Positions 1 to 12,680 of a DNA stretch of 64,000 nt are shown here, piece by piece (position 1 is the stretch's first letter; each line of letters opens with the position of its first letter). Below the pieces are notes generated by a model, which worked only from the letters and a program-made list of their open reading frames with translations, did no database searches and was not told the origin of the DNA. The DNA lies in the NCBI GenBank assembly GCA_947471745.1, contig CANJKZ010000467.1, positions 124,001-188,000 of the forward strand, in the 5' to 3' direction. The translations under genes were made by a program, and so were the position numbers. This DNA is from Closterium sp. Naga37s-1 (Eukaryota; Streptophyta; Zygnematophyceae; Desmidiales; Closteriaceae).

Positions 1-302
1 AGGATTATATATATGTGTGCTTGTACTTGTTCATTTCAACAACAATGTCTTCTCGCCTTTCAAGCTAGAATTCTACTACTTCGTATTGACGAGAGTAGAA
101 ACGTTAACGTGGTGTTGCCGAAACTCTGCTCGACCAGATTGCTCATCCTACAAGCTGAGCCAGGCTTAACTACTCACTTGAGATTTTTCTACGCCCTTGG
201 CTAGGAGGTGACAAGCTGTCACACTCGGAGGGTCGCAAGTGAAGTTAAGTGTTGCCAAGTTTAGTTTGTAGTATTAGTTTAAACGCTTTTGCAAAACTGG
301 CC

Positions 303-511
303 CTGGATGGCAACGGACGTGAACAGTTCATCACCTCATGTGACTCGTGCCAGCGGATGAAGAGTAGCTAGCAAAAAAAAGCAGGGTTACCTCAACCTCT
401 ACCTGTACCAGAACAGCCAAGGCAAGTTGTAATTCTCGACTTCATTACTAGACTGCCATCGACCACACGAGGGCACGATGCTATACTCGTAGTGATCGAT
501 AAGTTCACGTG
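303..511 (+). pseudogene. Gypsy integrase fragment
   Basis: Reading on the plus strand gives the end of an HHCC zinc finger (CDSCQRMKSS), an in-frame stop, and then the start of a Ty3/Gypsy integrase core (QVVILDFITRLPSTTRGHDA followed by ILVVIDKFT). The order matches the better preserved Gypsy copy at 22.3-22.5 kb, which reads CDTCQRTK and then VTMDFIMALPRTVRGHDAIF. No RT, RNase H or LTR is visible beside it, so this is an isolated scrap that may continue beyond the left edge of the window. It cannot be functional. Confidence 0.75.
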
Positions 512-555
512 TACACCCTCAGCACTCACCATGACTCCAAGGAACTGCACCTTCT

Positions 556-798
556 TCAGGGCGAAGTCGTTTTTTGGCAGCGACCATGGGCAAGAACTGT
601 AACTGCTTCCTCAATACTTACACGCCCTAACCTCTTCTTCTGAGTATGAGCAAGAACTGTAAATGCTTCCTCAATGGACGACACAATGACGAGCGTGAGT
701 TTAACAACACTTGTGCTGCCATCGTTTTCGTCGAGGATACTATCGCATTTCTTGCTGCACCTTTTACGCTCTGCACTTCTTGCTTCCGCACCCCCCTT
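556..798 (-). other. possible host exon fragments (PABC-like second half)
   Basis: The minus strand between the Copia 3' LTR and the Gypsy scrap is open and encodes SSIEEAFTVLAHTQKK followed by a near copy, SIEEAVTVLAH. The E-A-x-x-V-L pattern resembles the last helix of the PABC (MLLE) domain of poly(A)-binding proteins. The matching first half lies on the other side of the Copia insertion at 7965-8045. The repetition of the segment is of the same kind as the exon echoes of the window's other genes. No start, stop or splice site is secure, and the assignment is weak. Confidence 0.3.
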
Positions 799-935
799 TG
801 TTAGAATGTAGAACTGAACGAGAATGAATGAACTATGCAGCAGGGTGATACAAGTAGGAAACCCTAGCAATGTTGTACCCCGTAAGGCTAAACCCACTAT
901 AGCCTACACAGTATAAACATGTATAATGTTTGACA
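799..935 (-). repeat. 3' LTR of Copia A
   Basis: On the plus strand it begins TGTTAGAATG and ends GTTTGACA. It aligns over its length with 7823-7953 and contains the family's conserved block (GATACAAGTAGGAAACCCTA). The internal side is a polypurine tract on the minus strand. Confidence 0.93.
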
Positions 936-1167
936 CACCCCCATAGGCGAAGTGGGGGACAACCAGATGGTCACAAGACCAGTCAAAGCAAAACAAAGCA
1001 AAGCAAGCTCAGGGTGGATCTCAAGGAAACCACGCAAATTCCGAGCACAAGCAAGCGGTCACAAGACCAGTTCACATGCAGTTTGATAAAAACAAGAGGT
1101 ACAATGATCACAACCTAGCAAGTGTAAGCATGCAGGTATATATATAGAGATCACAGTACAAGCAGAG

Positions 1168-4100
1168 TCAAGAAGTAAGCAAGTGAGGCACAGTGGGCAC
1201 AAGGCCGAGAACAGTACAGAAACGCTGATGATCACAAGGCTGAAGCGCCTTGGTGAACACATCAGCAGTGTTGGCCCGAGTGGCCACGTAAGCAAGACGA
1301 AGCTGACCACGCTGCTGCAACTCTCGAGCAAGGAAGTAGCGCAGAGCGATGTGCTTCGTTCTATGCTCCAGTCTGTGCTCCTGACACAAGGCAATGGCGG
1401 CCTTGTTGTCGACGTACAGCACTGGAGGAGAACGAGGCCGCTCTCCCAGGTCGGTCAGCAGGTAGGTGAGCCAGCGTAACTCCTGTGCAGCCATGGCTGT
1501 GGCGTAGATCTCAGCCTCACAACTGGAGCTGAGAACTGAAGACGAGCGTGTAGAACGCCAAGAAACTGAACCAGAGCCAAGGCTGAAGGTGTAACCCTGA
1601 GACGACCACTGCGTAGCCTGGTCGTCAACCCAAGAAGCGTCTGAGTGCCCAGTGAGGACAACGTCGCTCCGTCCTCCAAGCACAAGCCCCATGCCCGACG
1701 TACTGCACAAGTAGCGCAACACCCTCTTAGCGGCATCCATGTGCTCCTTCCGGTGACGGCCAGGAGCGACATAGCGTGCTAGGATGCTAAGAGGGTATGC
1801 AAGGTCAGGTCGAGTGCAGGTCATCAGGTACATGAGGCAGCCCACAAGCTCTGGATACGGGCCACTCGGCTCTACGGACTCATCCGAAGGCAGAGCTGAG
1901 AGCGAGTGACCGGTAGGCAGAGGAGTGGCCTGAGGCGAGGAGTACGTGAAGCGGAAGCGCTGAAGGACCTGCTGCACCATGTGTGACTGAGACAAGGTGA
2001 TGGTGCGCTGTGCTCTGTCCCGGGTGATCCGCAAGCCAAGATAGCTTGTCAGCTCACCCAGGTCTGTGCACGTGTGTCTCTTCTGCAGCTCCGACTTCAC
2101 GTGGGCGAGTGCCTCAGTGTCAGCAGTAGCAAAGACCAAGTCGTCTACGTACACGAGAACGTAGAACGGCGGCAGAGTGGTGTCGGTGCGTAGAAACAGC
2201 GACGGGTCAGCAGTAGAAGGAGCAAACCCAAGAGCAGCAAGAGTAGTCCTCAGTGTGTCGTGCCACTCACGGGGTGCCTGGCGGAGACCGTAGACTGGCC
2301 GCCGGAGGCTCCACTGGGTACCAGGAGGGAACGACCCAGTGAAGCCAGGTGGGCGGCGCAGCCAGATCTCCTCGTGCAGGCTGCCCTGTAGGAAAGCAGT
2401 GCTGAAGTCAAGAGAGTGGAGCTCGTAGTCACGCTGAGCGGCGACGTGCAGCAGAACCCGAAGAGTGGTCATCTTCGGGGTCGGGGAGAAGGTCTGGAAG
2501 AAGTCAACTCCCTCTCGCTGACTGAAGCCTCGTGCAACGTAACGCGCCTTGAAGGCAGGCGGAGAACACGGCGGCCGCTTCACCCTGAAAATCCACATGC
2601 CACTGACGATGTTCGCCCCAGGTGGGGGAACCTCGTCGACGTAGGTGCCTGTGGACTTCCAGGAAGCCATCTCTGCGTCCATGGCTGTCTGCCACTAAGA
2701 GGAGTAGGGACCCTCTATCGCCTCTGCGTAAGAGCGCGGGGTCGGGATGTCTGGTACATCCGGGTCTCCCTCAGGGGCAATTAGCATGGACACAAACTCC
2801 TCCTGTCTGTCCTCAAGGACGTCCGTGCCAAGAGCACACTCACCCCCGACGGACGGAGGACAGACAGACTCAGACTCAGCAACAAGACTAGCGGCGTAGT
2901 CTAGACGACAGGCGGCAGCAAAGTCAACAAGCTCAGCAACTAGAGCAGACGCAGCAGTGGACTCAAAGGAAGGGTCAGTGACAACAGTAGCGAGAAGACG
3001 CGTGACAGTAGGACTGGCAGCACGAGCAAGGTCTGACGGCGGGTCAGCAACGTCAGGAAGAGAGGACGCAGGAGGAGACGGCAGAGGGACACGCTGTGGA
3101 GCAGTGGAAGGACGCAGAGTCATATAGTGAGTGCCAAGTACAGGAGGAGGACGCTGACGCGGAGCACGACGACCAGCACGGACAGCGCGGACAGGCGACT
3201 CTGGACAAGACTCAGGTGACTCAGGACGAGACTCAGGCGACGCAGGACGAGACTCAGGCTCACGACGCTCCGTAAGACCTCTAGTCGGCCCAGCGTAGGG
3301 AGAAGGACCATTCAATGGAGAGGCAAGCGGTAACTGTGACTGCGACTGGACAGGTGGTGGACTCAGTAGGGGAGGAGAAGGACCAGTGGAGGGCGGGAGG
3401 CCAAGAACCTGCTGAAGGAGCGGAACGTAGTACGGCCGCGGCCGCTCAGCACCTCCTGAACCAGCAGAGACAGCACCGGCACCCTCAGCCCCAGGGTCTC
3501 CAGCACCAACTCCCGCAGCACCACCAGCAACCCCAGCAGCTCCAGTACCTCCAGCTCCAACCCCCGCAGCAGCTCCAGTACCTCCAGTACGAGCACCTCC
3601 AGAACCAGCGGCTCCAGCAGCTCCAGCACCAGCAGTACCTCCAGTAGCTCCAGCACCAGCAGCGCCTCCAGCAGCTCCAGCACCAGTAGTGTCTCCAGCA
3701 GCTCCAGCTCCAGCAGCACCTCCAGCAGCACCACCAGCAGCTCCTGCACCAGCAGCACCAGCACCAGCTCCAGCTCCAGGGTCCGCGGCACCAGCCGCAG
3801 CTCCAGCTCCAGGGTCCGCGGCACCAGCAGCGGCTCCAGCTCCAGGGTCCTCAGCACCAGCAGCAGCTCCAACTCCAGGGTCGGCGGCACCAGCAGCACC
3901 ACTCTGAAGACTGCAGCGCCGAGCGTACCACTCTCGGAGCCGCTGGGGAGAGGGCGGCTCCCGCCTAGGCGGGGAACCACGAGCACCAGCTCCAGCAGCA
4001 CCCCTAGCCCCAGAAGCGCCCCTCATGAGGCTGCAGTACCGCGAGTACCACTCACACAGCTGCTGGGAAGAGGGAGCGCCTCCAGGCGCAGCACGGTCAG

Positions 4101-6495
4101 TCGCAGCACCCCCAGGCGCAGTACCCTCAGACGTAGCACTCTCAGGCTCAGCACCCCCAGACTCAGCACCCGCAGGCTCAGCACCCCCAGACTCAGCACC
4201 CCCAGGCTCCGCACGCTCAGGCTCAGTACCCCCAGGCTCCGCACCCCCAGGCTCAGCACCCCCAGGCTCCGCACCCCTAGCAGGACGAGAGTCGACAGCT
4301 ACCTCGTCAGGCTCAACCGGGTCTACCTGGGACACACCTGAGGGAGCGGCACCCTGAGGGGGGAGGTGGTCTACCACAGCAGCACCTGGTGCAAGGAAGA
4401 GAGGCAGGGGGGGGAGCGGGGCAGTGCGGTAGGGGAAGAGGTGGTAGTAGGGGACCGACTCGTCGAAAGTGACGTCCTGAGAGGGCAGGACACGGCGCGA
4501 GGTGGCGTGGTAAAACTGCCAACCAGACGCGTCCGGGACAAAGCCAAGGAAGACACAAGGAACAGCGCGGGAGGAGAGCTTGTCCGCGGACGTATCGCGG
4601 ACAAAAGCACGAGATCCCCAGACCCGGAACACCGACGCATCGCCAACCTTTCCCGTCCAACGCCGTGTCGGCGAAGTCTCCGGAACGGAGACACGGGGCC
4701 AGAGGTTGAGCTGATGCGCAGCGTATCGGACCGCAAACGGCCACAGAAAGTGGGGGGCAGCCGCATGGATCAAGGAGGTACGAGCGACCTCCATGACCAA
4801 GCCAATGCGGCGCTCAGCAACCCTATTCTGCTGTGGAGAGGCCGGAAGCGTGAACGACTGCTCAATGCCCTCCCCCTGACAGAAGGCCCTCAAGAGGTCG
4901 GAGGAAAACTCCCCACCTCTGTCAGAGTGCAGACGCAGGACAGGAAAGTCCGAGTGGAACCTCTCGCTGAGCTGGAGACGGGCAGCGCGGATCCAAGGGA
5001 TCAAAACATCAGTGACTTCACCCTTGGTGCGCAAGGGGAAGACCGTGGTGTAGCGCGAGTAGTCGTCAACAACTATCAAGAAGTACCTCTCGTGACCCTG
5101 TCCACGGACGCGGGCTGGGCCCCACACGTCCATGTAGAGGGTCTGCAGGGGAGCAGTCGTCGGGGGAAACAAGGAGGAGTGAGGAGCGGCGCGCTGCCGC
5201 CCCTCGACACAGGGAAGACAGGGAGGAGCAGGCGAGGGTGGGAGGGGAGGGAGAACCCTGGGAAGACCAGAGACAAGGTACCGGGAGTGCATGCCATGAA
5301 GGCGCTGCACTGACGGGTGACCAAGGCGGTGGTGCCAGAGGACGGTCTCGTGCGCCAGGGAGCGACACGAGCAGGGGGCCGACAGCTGACCTGACGCAGA
5401 CGCAGACGCAGCTACCTGAGGGGACTCAGTGGTCAGTGTGTAGAGGTCCGACCCCGGCTGCCGAGTGAAGGTAGCCAGGTGGCGACCCGTCCGAGCACAC
5501 GTGCAGTGTGTCACGCGCTCGTAGGCAGGGGTGAACTGGTGGACACCCCCGTCCTGGAGCGCACGACCCGCCACCAAGTTCGTAGAGAACGAGGGGAGGT
5601 AGAGACCTGACAGTGTGCCCGACGGGACCGCAGGACAAGGGAGGACAGTGGAGGAGGTCGCAATGACCGGACCCCTAGAGGGGTCAGCGAGGGAGACTGC
5701 AACCGGCCGAGCAAGCTGCTCAAGGGCAGTGCGGTCACGAAAGAAACAGCGGGAAGCACCTGAGTCCAGTGTGAAGGTGTGCAGTGCCTTAGTAGACGCA
5801 GTACCAGAGGGCGCAGACTCACGAGTACCTAGAGCAACAGCCTCACCAGCACCTGGGGCAACAGACACACTAGCACCTAGAGCGGCAGCCTCACCAGCAC
5901 CTGAGGCAACAGACACACGAGCACCTAGTGCGGCAGCCTCACCAGTACCTAGAGCAGCAGACTGGATACCGGGGTCAGGCGGCACACTCAGGTGACAGGC
6001 ACCCTCAGCACTAGTAGACAATGCATACATGGCAGTGAGGAGAGCATCATAGTCAAGAGCAAAGATATCTACCCTCTGCCTAAGCAGCTCCGGCGAGGAG
6101 GGGAGCTCAGCGTCGTCGCCAAACTCTGTACGCCAAGCGTCGCTCAGACGGGCGAAGCAGCGGGACTCTGTGTGACTAGGTGTCCCGCAAGGCTGACCAG
6201 TCCGGACACCTGTGCGAATGACGTACGGGCAGCGAGCAGGACTCAGTGACCCGCTACTCTGAGCGTACCACTCACGAAGCTGCTGGGGCGAAAGAGCCTC
6301 GCGGGGACGACGCTGCAGCTGCACCTGGCCACTACCAGAAGCTCCCGAACGACCCACTCCAGAGGGACTCCCACTACGGCCACCCCGACAGCCCCAACTA
6401 GAGTACCACTCACGAAGCTGCTGGGGGGAAAGAGCCTCGCGGGGACGACGCTGCAGCTGCACCTGTCCACTACCAGAAGCTCCCGAACTACCCAC
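1168..6495 (-). pseudogene. Copia A Gag-Pol polyprotein, one nonsense codon
   Basis: The order is zinc-knuckle-like region, protease (TLDSGASRCFF), integrase with HHCC (HHRLGHPSVQRLHGMHSRYL) and core (MDVWGPARVRGQGHERYF, then LHSDRGGEFSSDLL and SPQQNRVAERRIG), a long Ala/Gly/Pro-rich linker, reverse transcriptase (FKARYVARGFSQREGVDFFQ, YVDDLVFA) and RNase H (SSSCEAEIYATAMAAQEL, LYVDNKAAIALCQEHRLE). A single TAG at 2695-2697, where the intact relative at 36-42 kb reads CAG (SSQWQTAMDAEM), splits the frame between integrase and RT. The Gag N-terminal domain of that relative is absent. The segment encoding SGASGSGQVQLQRRPREALS is duplicated in tandem near the N-terminus. Confidence 0.93.
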
Positions 6496-6599
6496 TCCAG
6501 AGCAACCCCCACTACGGGCACCCCGACATCCCCAACTAGCGTACCACTCACGAAGCTGCTAGGGCGTGAGGGACTCACGCGCACGGCCCTGGAGCTGCA

Positions 6600-7770
6600 T
6601 CTGGCCACGCCAGGAGCAGAAGTAGCAGCAGTAGCGGCAGTAACAGCAGTAGCAGCAGGAGCATTAGCAGTGGGAGCAGTAAAAGCAGTAGCAGCAGTAG
6701 CAGCGGTAGCAGCGCGGGCAGGGCAGTGCTCACCAGTGGTGGGAAGGGCAGGCGCAAGACGGTGGCGACAGCGGGGCCGCTACAGCTGCAGGGCGGGGCC
6801 GGGCCGCGGCAGGGAGCTCCGCGGCAGCTGCTGCAGGGCGGGGCTGGGCCGCGACGGCAGCTGCTCCAGGGGCCAGGGGCGGCTGCTGCAGGGGCGGCTG
6901 CTCCATGGGCCAGGGGCGGCTCCTACAGTGGCGGCTGCTCCAGGTGGCCAGGGGCGGCTGCTCTAGGGTCCAGGGGCGGCTGTAGGTGCGGCTGCTCCAG
7001 GGGCCAGGGGCGGCTGCTGCAGTGGCGGCTGCTCCAGGGGCCAGGGGCGGCCGTCCCAAGGGCGGGCGCGGGGTAGGGCAGGGCGCCGCGACGAGCAGGG
7101 GCGACTCCACGCGGGTCCCAGTGGCGACGCGCGGGTCGCGCGGGGGCGTCGCGACGAGGCAGGGGCGACGCGCGCGGGTCCCGCAGAAGTGCCGCGACGA
7201 GGCGGGGGCAACGCGCGGGTCCCGCAGGGTTGTCGCGACGAGGCAGGGGCGACGCGCGGGTCCCGCAGAGGCGTCGCGACGAGGCAGGGGCGACGCGCGG
7301 GTCCCGTAGGGGCGTCGCGACGAGGCAGGGGCGACGCCCGGGTCCCGCATAGGCGTCGCGACGAGCAGGGCGACGCGTCGGGGGGTCCAGGGGCCGCGCC
7401 TCGGGGTCTAGGGGCGGTTGCGCGGGTGCAGAGCAGGCCCGCGCGCGGCCTGGAGGGCAGGGCGGCAGGGTGGCGCTCGAGGGCGCGGGTAGGCTGGCGC
7501 TCAAGGGCGCGAGTAGGCAGGCGCTCGAGGGCGCGGGTAGGCAAGCGCTCGAGGGCGCGGGTAGGCAGGCGGACGGCACACGGGGCTGCACGGGGCCGCG
7601 AGGGGCTGCGTGCGAGGCTAGTGGGCAGCGCGCAACTAGCAACAGGGCGCACGACGGCGCTAGAAGGGGGGGCGCTCGACGGCGCTAGTAAGGGCGCTCG
7701 ACGGCGCGGGTAGGGGCGCACGACGGCGCAAGGTACTATCAGACACGGTCGCGCAAGGGCGCGGCGGAAC
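6600..7770. repeat. GC-rich tandem repeats in place of gag in Copia A
   Basis: After a third, stop-containing copy of the ALSPQQLREWY unit there is a run of (CAG)n-like triplets. It is followed by GCGGCTGCTCCAGGGGCCAG-type units (about 6.85-7.06 kb), a 41-bp unit built around GTCGCGACGAGGCAGGGGCG (about 7.1-7.37 kb, roughly six copies) and a 24-bp unit with GCTCGAGGGCGCGGGTAGGC (about 7.47-7.57 kb, four copies). Long open frames on both strands here are a by-product of base composition. I see no gene in it. Confidence 0.8.
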
Positions 7771-7822
7771 GGTGGGCCCTAACCAACGTCGGTCCTAGGT
7801 CCTGACCTAGGCGTCGGATACC

Positions 7823-7953
7823 ATGTTAGAATGTAGAACTGAACGAGAATGAATAAACTAGGCAGCAGGGTGATACAAGTAGGAAACCCTAGCAATGTTG
7901 TACCCCCTAAGGCTAAACCCACTATAGCCTACACAGTATAAACATGTATGACA
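7823..7953 (-). repeat. 5' LTR of Copia A
   Basis: It matches the LTR at 799-935 except for a few substitutions and a short deletion near its outer edge (CATGTATGACA instead of CATGTATAATGTTTGACA). The primer-binding site TGGTATC lies immediately inside it on the minus strand. Confidence 0.93.
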
Positions 7954-7964
7954 CCCTTCTCCAC

Positions 7965-8045
7965 CTATGAGATGGTAACCATCTTAATGGAAGATCCTTT
8001 GAGCAGGTCGAGCATTTCGTCATTCTCGATTTCGAGTAAAGGAAC
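7965..8045 (-). other. possible PABC (MLLE) domain exon
   Basis: After an AG acceptor (TTGCAG) the minus strand reads VPLLEIENDEMLDLLKGSSI and then KMVTIS before a stop. The pattern L-L-E-I-[ED]-N-x-E-[ML]-L-x-L-L is the signature of the C-terminal MLLE domain of poly(A)-binding proteins, which binds PAM2 peptides. The last helix is missing here but a candidate lies beyond Copia A at 556-798. Homology is inferred from a short motif. No upstream RRM exons are visible within the window, so this may be an isolated fragment. Confidence 0.35.
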
Positions 8046-8189
8046 CTGCAAGGTACCTTAAAGTTATGTAGTTGCATAACGCACAAGAAAAAAAAACCAG
8101 GACCTACACATGCACATGTTCACATGAATGGTGTAGTTCCAATCGAAAAAAAAAAGACATCTCAAGGGTGAAATAAGGATATGCTCCAA

Positions 8190-8935
8190 AGTTATTGGAG
8201 CAACTCTACAAAGCGCCTCTTGCGACCAAACATTGTGAATTTGTTACCCGAGCCAGGTTGACCATGGCATACATGAAAATGCATACATGCAATATAATGG
8301 ATATTAAGTTAGTGGTAAAATTGCTGACAGACTAGCTAGGTAAATCAAAACTGTCAACCTACCTTGACCCATCGAGCACACTTGTAACAAACTTGGAGAG
8401 CCCGTCAAGCACAATCGTATGAGTTACTTGTCAAAGTAATGAACAAGAATGGTAAACAAAAGGATGTTTTGCACTAGCAGGCAGGTGGGATACAAATAGG
8501 AAACCCTAACAGGGTTGTACTCACTGTTGAGTACCCCACTACAGCCTACACAGCATAACATTCTGACATTACTTCATGTGAGAACACTTTGTCGAACTTG
8601 TTTTTTTTTTGTATGCCCTGCATTTCCATGGCGGACTTTTCATTAGACAAATAACAGACTTGATCAATAAGAAGCCTGTACCTTTAACAACTATGTTGTT
8701 CTCAATGTTATTTTGAGCAATAAGCACAGCCATTGCTAAATTGCTCTGTATTTTTTTCGTTCTCACTCAAGAGGCGGATCCAGCAAAACACCCGGAAGTT
8801 CTCCTTTAATGCCTGCAGATAGATAAAGCTTTAATGAGATTAGATACCAAAATGTTGAGAGCACGAGCCGTACCATGAGACGGTCGTTGATGATCATATA
8901 TTCAGTTATTCCTGGAGCAGCATATCCATTGCACG
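8190..8935. repeat. dispersed repeat, copy 1
   Basis: It is collinear with 13905-14725: both contain GCCTCTTGCGACCAAACATT, GGTTGACCATGGCATACATG, ATGCCCTGCATTTCCATGGC and a conserved minus-strand frame (NLAMAVLIAQNNIENNIVVK here, NLAMDLLIAETSIDNNIVIE there). Copy 1 is interrupted by the solo LTR at 8429-8568. The protein frame is unrecognised. Since copy 2 abuts a Harbinger transposase remnant, the repeat may be part of that element family. Confidence 0.7.
8429..8568 (-). mobile_element. solo Copia-type LTR
   Basis: A 140-bp TG..CA unit is flanked by the perfect 5-bp duplication TTACT (8424-8428 and 8569-8573). It shares the Copia LTR core with the other elements here (GATACAAATAGGAAACCCTA, then GTACCCCACTACAGCCTACA). 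Its absence from the second copy of the host repeat at 14.1 kb gives the empty site. It is the footprint of LTR-LTR recombination. Confidence 0.93.
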
Positions 8936-9154
8936 AATACACTGCTCTCTCTTAGCCAAATTGAACCGAGTCTATTTTTTTCGCTCGGCACAACGAAAAT
9001 AATAATAATCAAATCGAAACAAATGGGACATCACACACCAAAACCAGAACACAAATGTACCAGTTTGTTCAAAATTAAAACTACAACTACAAATAAGTAG
9101 TTCCTCGAATCGCGAATAGAACTTCTCACTTCTCAGATTACCTTTGGGAGCCGG

Positions 9155-9186
<32 letters not shown>

Positions 9187-10019
9187 ATTGCTGTACTAAT
9201 CTCAAAGATAAAGGTAGACGGAAAAGTTAGAATGAAGAACGATACTTAGTTTGATTGAAGCGTCTGGGTTTCCTTGCATGAACCTAGGTAGAATCCATAT
9301 TGTCACAACCCTTAAAAAGGGTCGCTTGGGTAAGTCGGCTGAAGTTGCAGTTTGGACTTGTCATGTTGAACACACACATCTTCTTTAGAAGACTAGTTGC
9401 AAAAGGATGAATTGTTGGTTGTGGTAGTTGGACCAACTTTTATCATATACAAGCACTCGCGCGCCTGCCCGCTCGCTCAACTCTTCGCCACCTTTGCGTT
9501 CAATGTGTCTGCCCCTGCTCACGCGGAACCACTCTTCGTCAATCGCTTTATGAGCTAGGCACCAGGTTATCGCGCGGGTCACGCTTCATCTGGGCATGTT
9601 TTTTTCGATCAAGCATGCCAGTAGGAGTTGCTGTTACCATCACTCCATCTCTGCGTATAAGTTTTGCTCACGCTTCAACGTGGGACATACACGGACAGTT
9701 TTTGCAATGCCACGGGATTGCGTCCTAACTGTTAGAGGAATTGCCGGATTTCCCGTTGTTGGATCCCTCGTCAGAACTGGAGGAAGAGCTTGAAACATAC
9801 CTTTTCCGTCCTTGGCAAGCATGTCTCATATTTTTATCACGATCGCCCGCGTCGACAACTTTTTCGTCTGTGAGTGACTTTGGCCCAACGTCCCGTACCC
9901 TCCTAAACAACCCGTTGTTGATCGCTTTTCCATCAGCAAGGCCAGGAGTGCCATCTTTGGCAGGCTCTGTCTGAACCAAGTTGTCGCCATTAGCCACTGC
10001 AACATTTGTCGGAAATGCA

Positions 10020-10830
<811 letters not shown>

Positions 10831-11051
10831 CGGCTCTCTTTCCTCCCAACCAATGGATTCCCTTTGTGGTTGACAGTAGGGCCCTTTATTCTCTGTGCTT
10901 CTCCCACCCTGATTTCTCTCCTCGGACGGGCTGCAGCCACATTCGTGATATGGTCCTTCCTTTCCTCCCCTCTTTCACTCACCAGCACCACCACCCTCAA
11001 ATCCTTAACCTTCCTTACCCGCAAACCCCAATCTCTCTTATATTTCTCCCT

Positions 11052-12560
11052 TTACGCCCTGAGCCCGCGCTTTATAGTCTGCACGAAACGTTCCGTTAGG
11101 CCATCGCTCTGGGGATGATACCTGGATGTGCGTCTGTGTGTTATCCCTGTCTCTTTGAGCAGCTGTGCGGACTGCCCTTGGAACTCAGTTTCTTGATCAG
11201 CTAGCACTTCCCCGCACGCTCCGAAACGAGTCAGCACTTCCTCCTCAAATGCCTCGGTTATTTTGGCCGAGTTTTTGCTCGGTATAGCTCCAACTTCCAC
11301 CCACTTGGTGCCGTTCTCGATCATGATCAGGATGTAACGCTTGCCTCTTCTGCTCAACAGCATCTCTCCCACCGAATCCAACGACCATCTGAAACCCAGC
11401 CCATGGATATGCAGAGATTGCAGCTCTTGCCGCCCTCTGTCTAGTTCAGTTGTGTTCCTGCAGCACAACTCGCAACTCCCCATACACTATCTTATCTGTC
11501 CCCTCATTCCTGTTACATGGTCTCTACCAACTGCTCAGACGTCAGCTCACCGTAGTCGCACAGCTGCCTATGTACCCTCGCTATAATGTCTTCCCGCTGA
11601 TTTGGTTCCGTAACCACCTTCCACCCATTCTAAACCCATCGAAAATGAGCTCCCCTGGCCCGTAATATCTCCGATACTTCCCGTGTCTCTCCTGTGCGCC
11701 CTTGCACCCTTTGTAACACCTTCGTCTATTCCCACATGTCCTCTGGTCCCCTCTCCTTCCCCTTTATGGCTCCCTCTTGGTCAAAGCCTCGCGCCAAGGC
11801 TACTAAGCATGCCGTCGGTCTCTCTGGTGTGGGGTTCTGAGATAACCCGTCCACGTGCCGCATGCTTTTGCCCGGCTTGATTAGTCATTAGCCAGGTCCG
11901 CGGTTGATGATCCGTGATGAGCGTGAATTGTCTTTCTTGTCGGTATACCCTAAAGTGAGTGATGGCCCATACGATCGCTAGTCCTTCCCCCTCATAGGAG
12001 CTGTAGTTAGCCTACGACGGGTTGCAGCTCATGCTTGCAAATGCGACTACGCTTCCGTTGCCTTCCCTCTCTTAGCAGAAAATGGCTCCCATCCCCGAGC
12101 TGCTCGAATCAGTACACAGCAGGAACGGGTCTCCCTTGCTGGGCAGCGCCAATAGTGTCGCCATTTTCACCCCCTGAATCAGTGCCCTCAGTGCCCCTTG
12201 CTCTTCCTTTTCTCGTTGCCATGGCTGCTCCTCTCTCAGCAGCTTGTTCAGCACCACCGCCGCTGAAGTTTGGCACGAATCGGCGGTAGCATCCCAAGAA
12301 TGGCATGTAGTGAGGATCGGTCCGTCAGGGCAGCACCCTGTCCAGCACTTCGACCTTAGCCTGTTGCACCTCGATATTTCCGTCGCCGACGTCGAATCCC
12401 AGGTACTGCACCGTGCGGATCCCAAACTTGTATTTCTTCAGGTGGCAGATCAACCTTGCCCTCTTGATATTACTCAAAATCATCAACGACGTTTCTGAAT
12501 AGAAAAATCGTCTCCTCAAGAAATGCCGTCGATAATAACCGTAATGTAAGAAACTCACGA
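11052..12560 (-). pseudogene. decayed Gypsy RT/RNase H/integrase
   Basis: The minus strand, read from high to low coordinates, gives the end of a Ty3/Gypsy RT (HLKKYKFGIRTVQYLGFDVG, FLGCYRRFVPNFSGG), an RNase H start (LALPSKGDPFLLCTDSSSSG, MGAIFC; further on ITDHQ) and an integrase core (KRYILIMIENGTKWVEVGAI, EVLADQETEF, RYHPQSDGLTERFVQTIKRG). Several frameshifts and stops separate the blocks. No LTR was found. It is of a different lineage from the Gypsy at 18.6-24.4 kb, judging by the divergent integrase. Confidence 0.85.
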
Positions 12561-12680
12561 AAATCGACTATGTTATAGCCCTAGACCGTAGCACCATTCT
12601 CAATTTGAATCATATAAAGAGGTGAAGTATTTCTTGAGTTAAGAATATTGGTGCACTGGGGGGTATGCTGGAGCTGAAAC

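Larger units (their letters stand above)
799..7953 (-). mobile_element. complete Copia LTR retrotransposon A
   Basis: Two LTRs of 137 and 131 bp (TG..CA ends) bound a minus-strand pol. The element is flanked by a perfect 5-bp target duplication, CCCTT at 794-798 and 7954-7958. Next to the 5' LTR (high-coordinate end) the minus strand reads TGGTATC, the initiator tRNA-Met primer site of Copia elements. Next to the 3' LTR is a purine tract ending ATGGGGGTG. The LTRs differ by several substitutions and a 7-bp indel, so the insertion is not recent. The Gag N-terminal domain is missing and its place is taken by GC-rich tandem repeats. Pol has a nonsense codon, so the element needs help to move. 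Confidence 0.95.
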
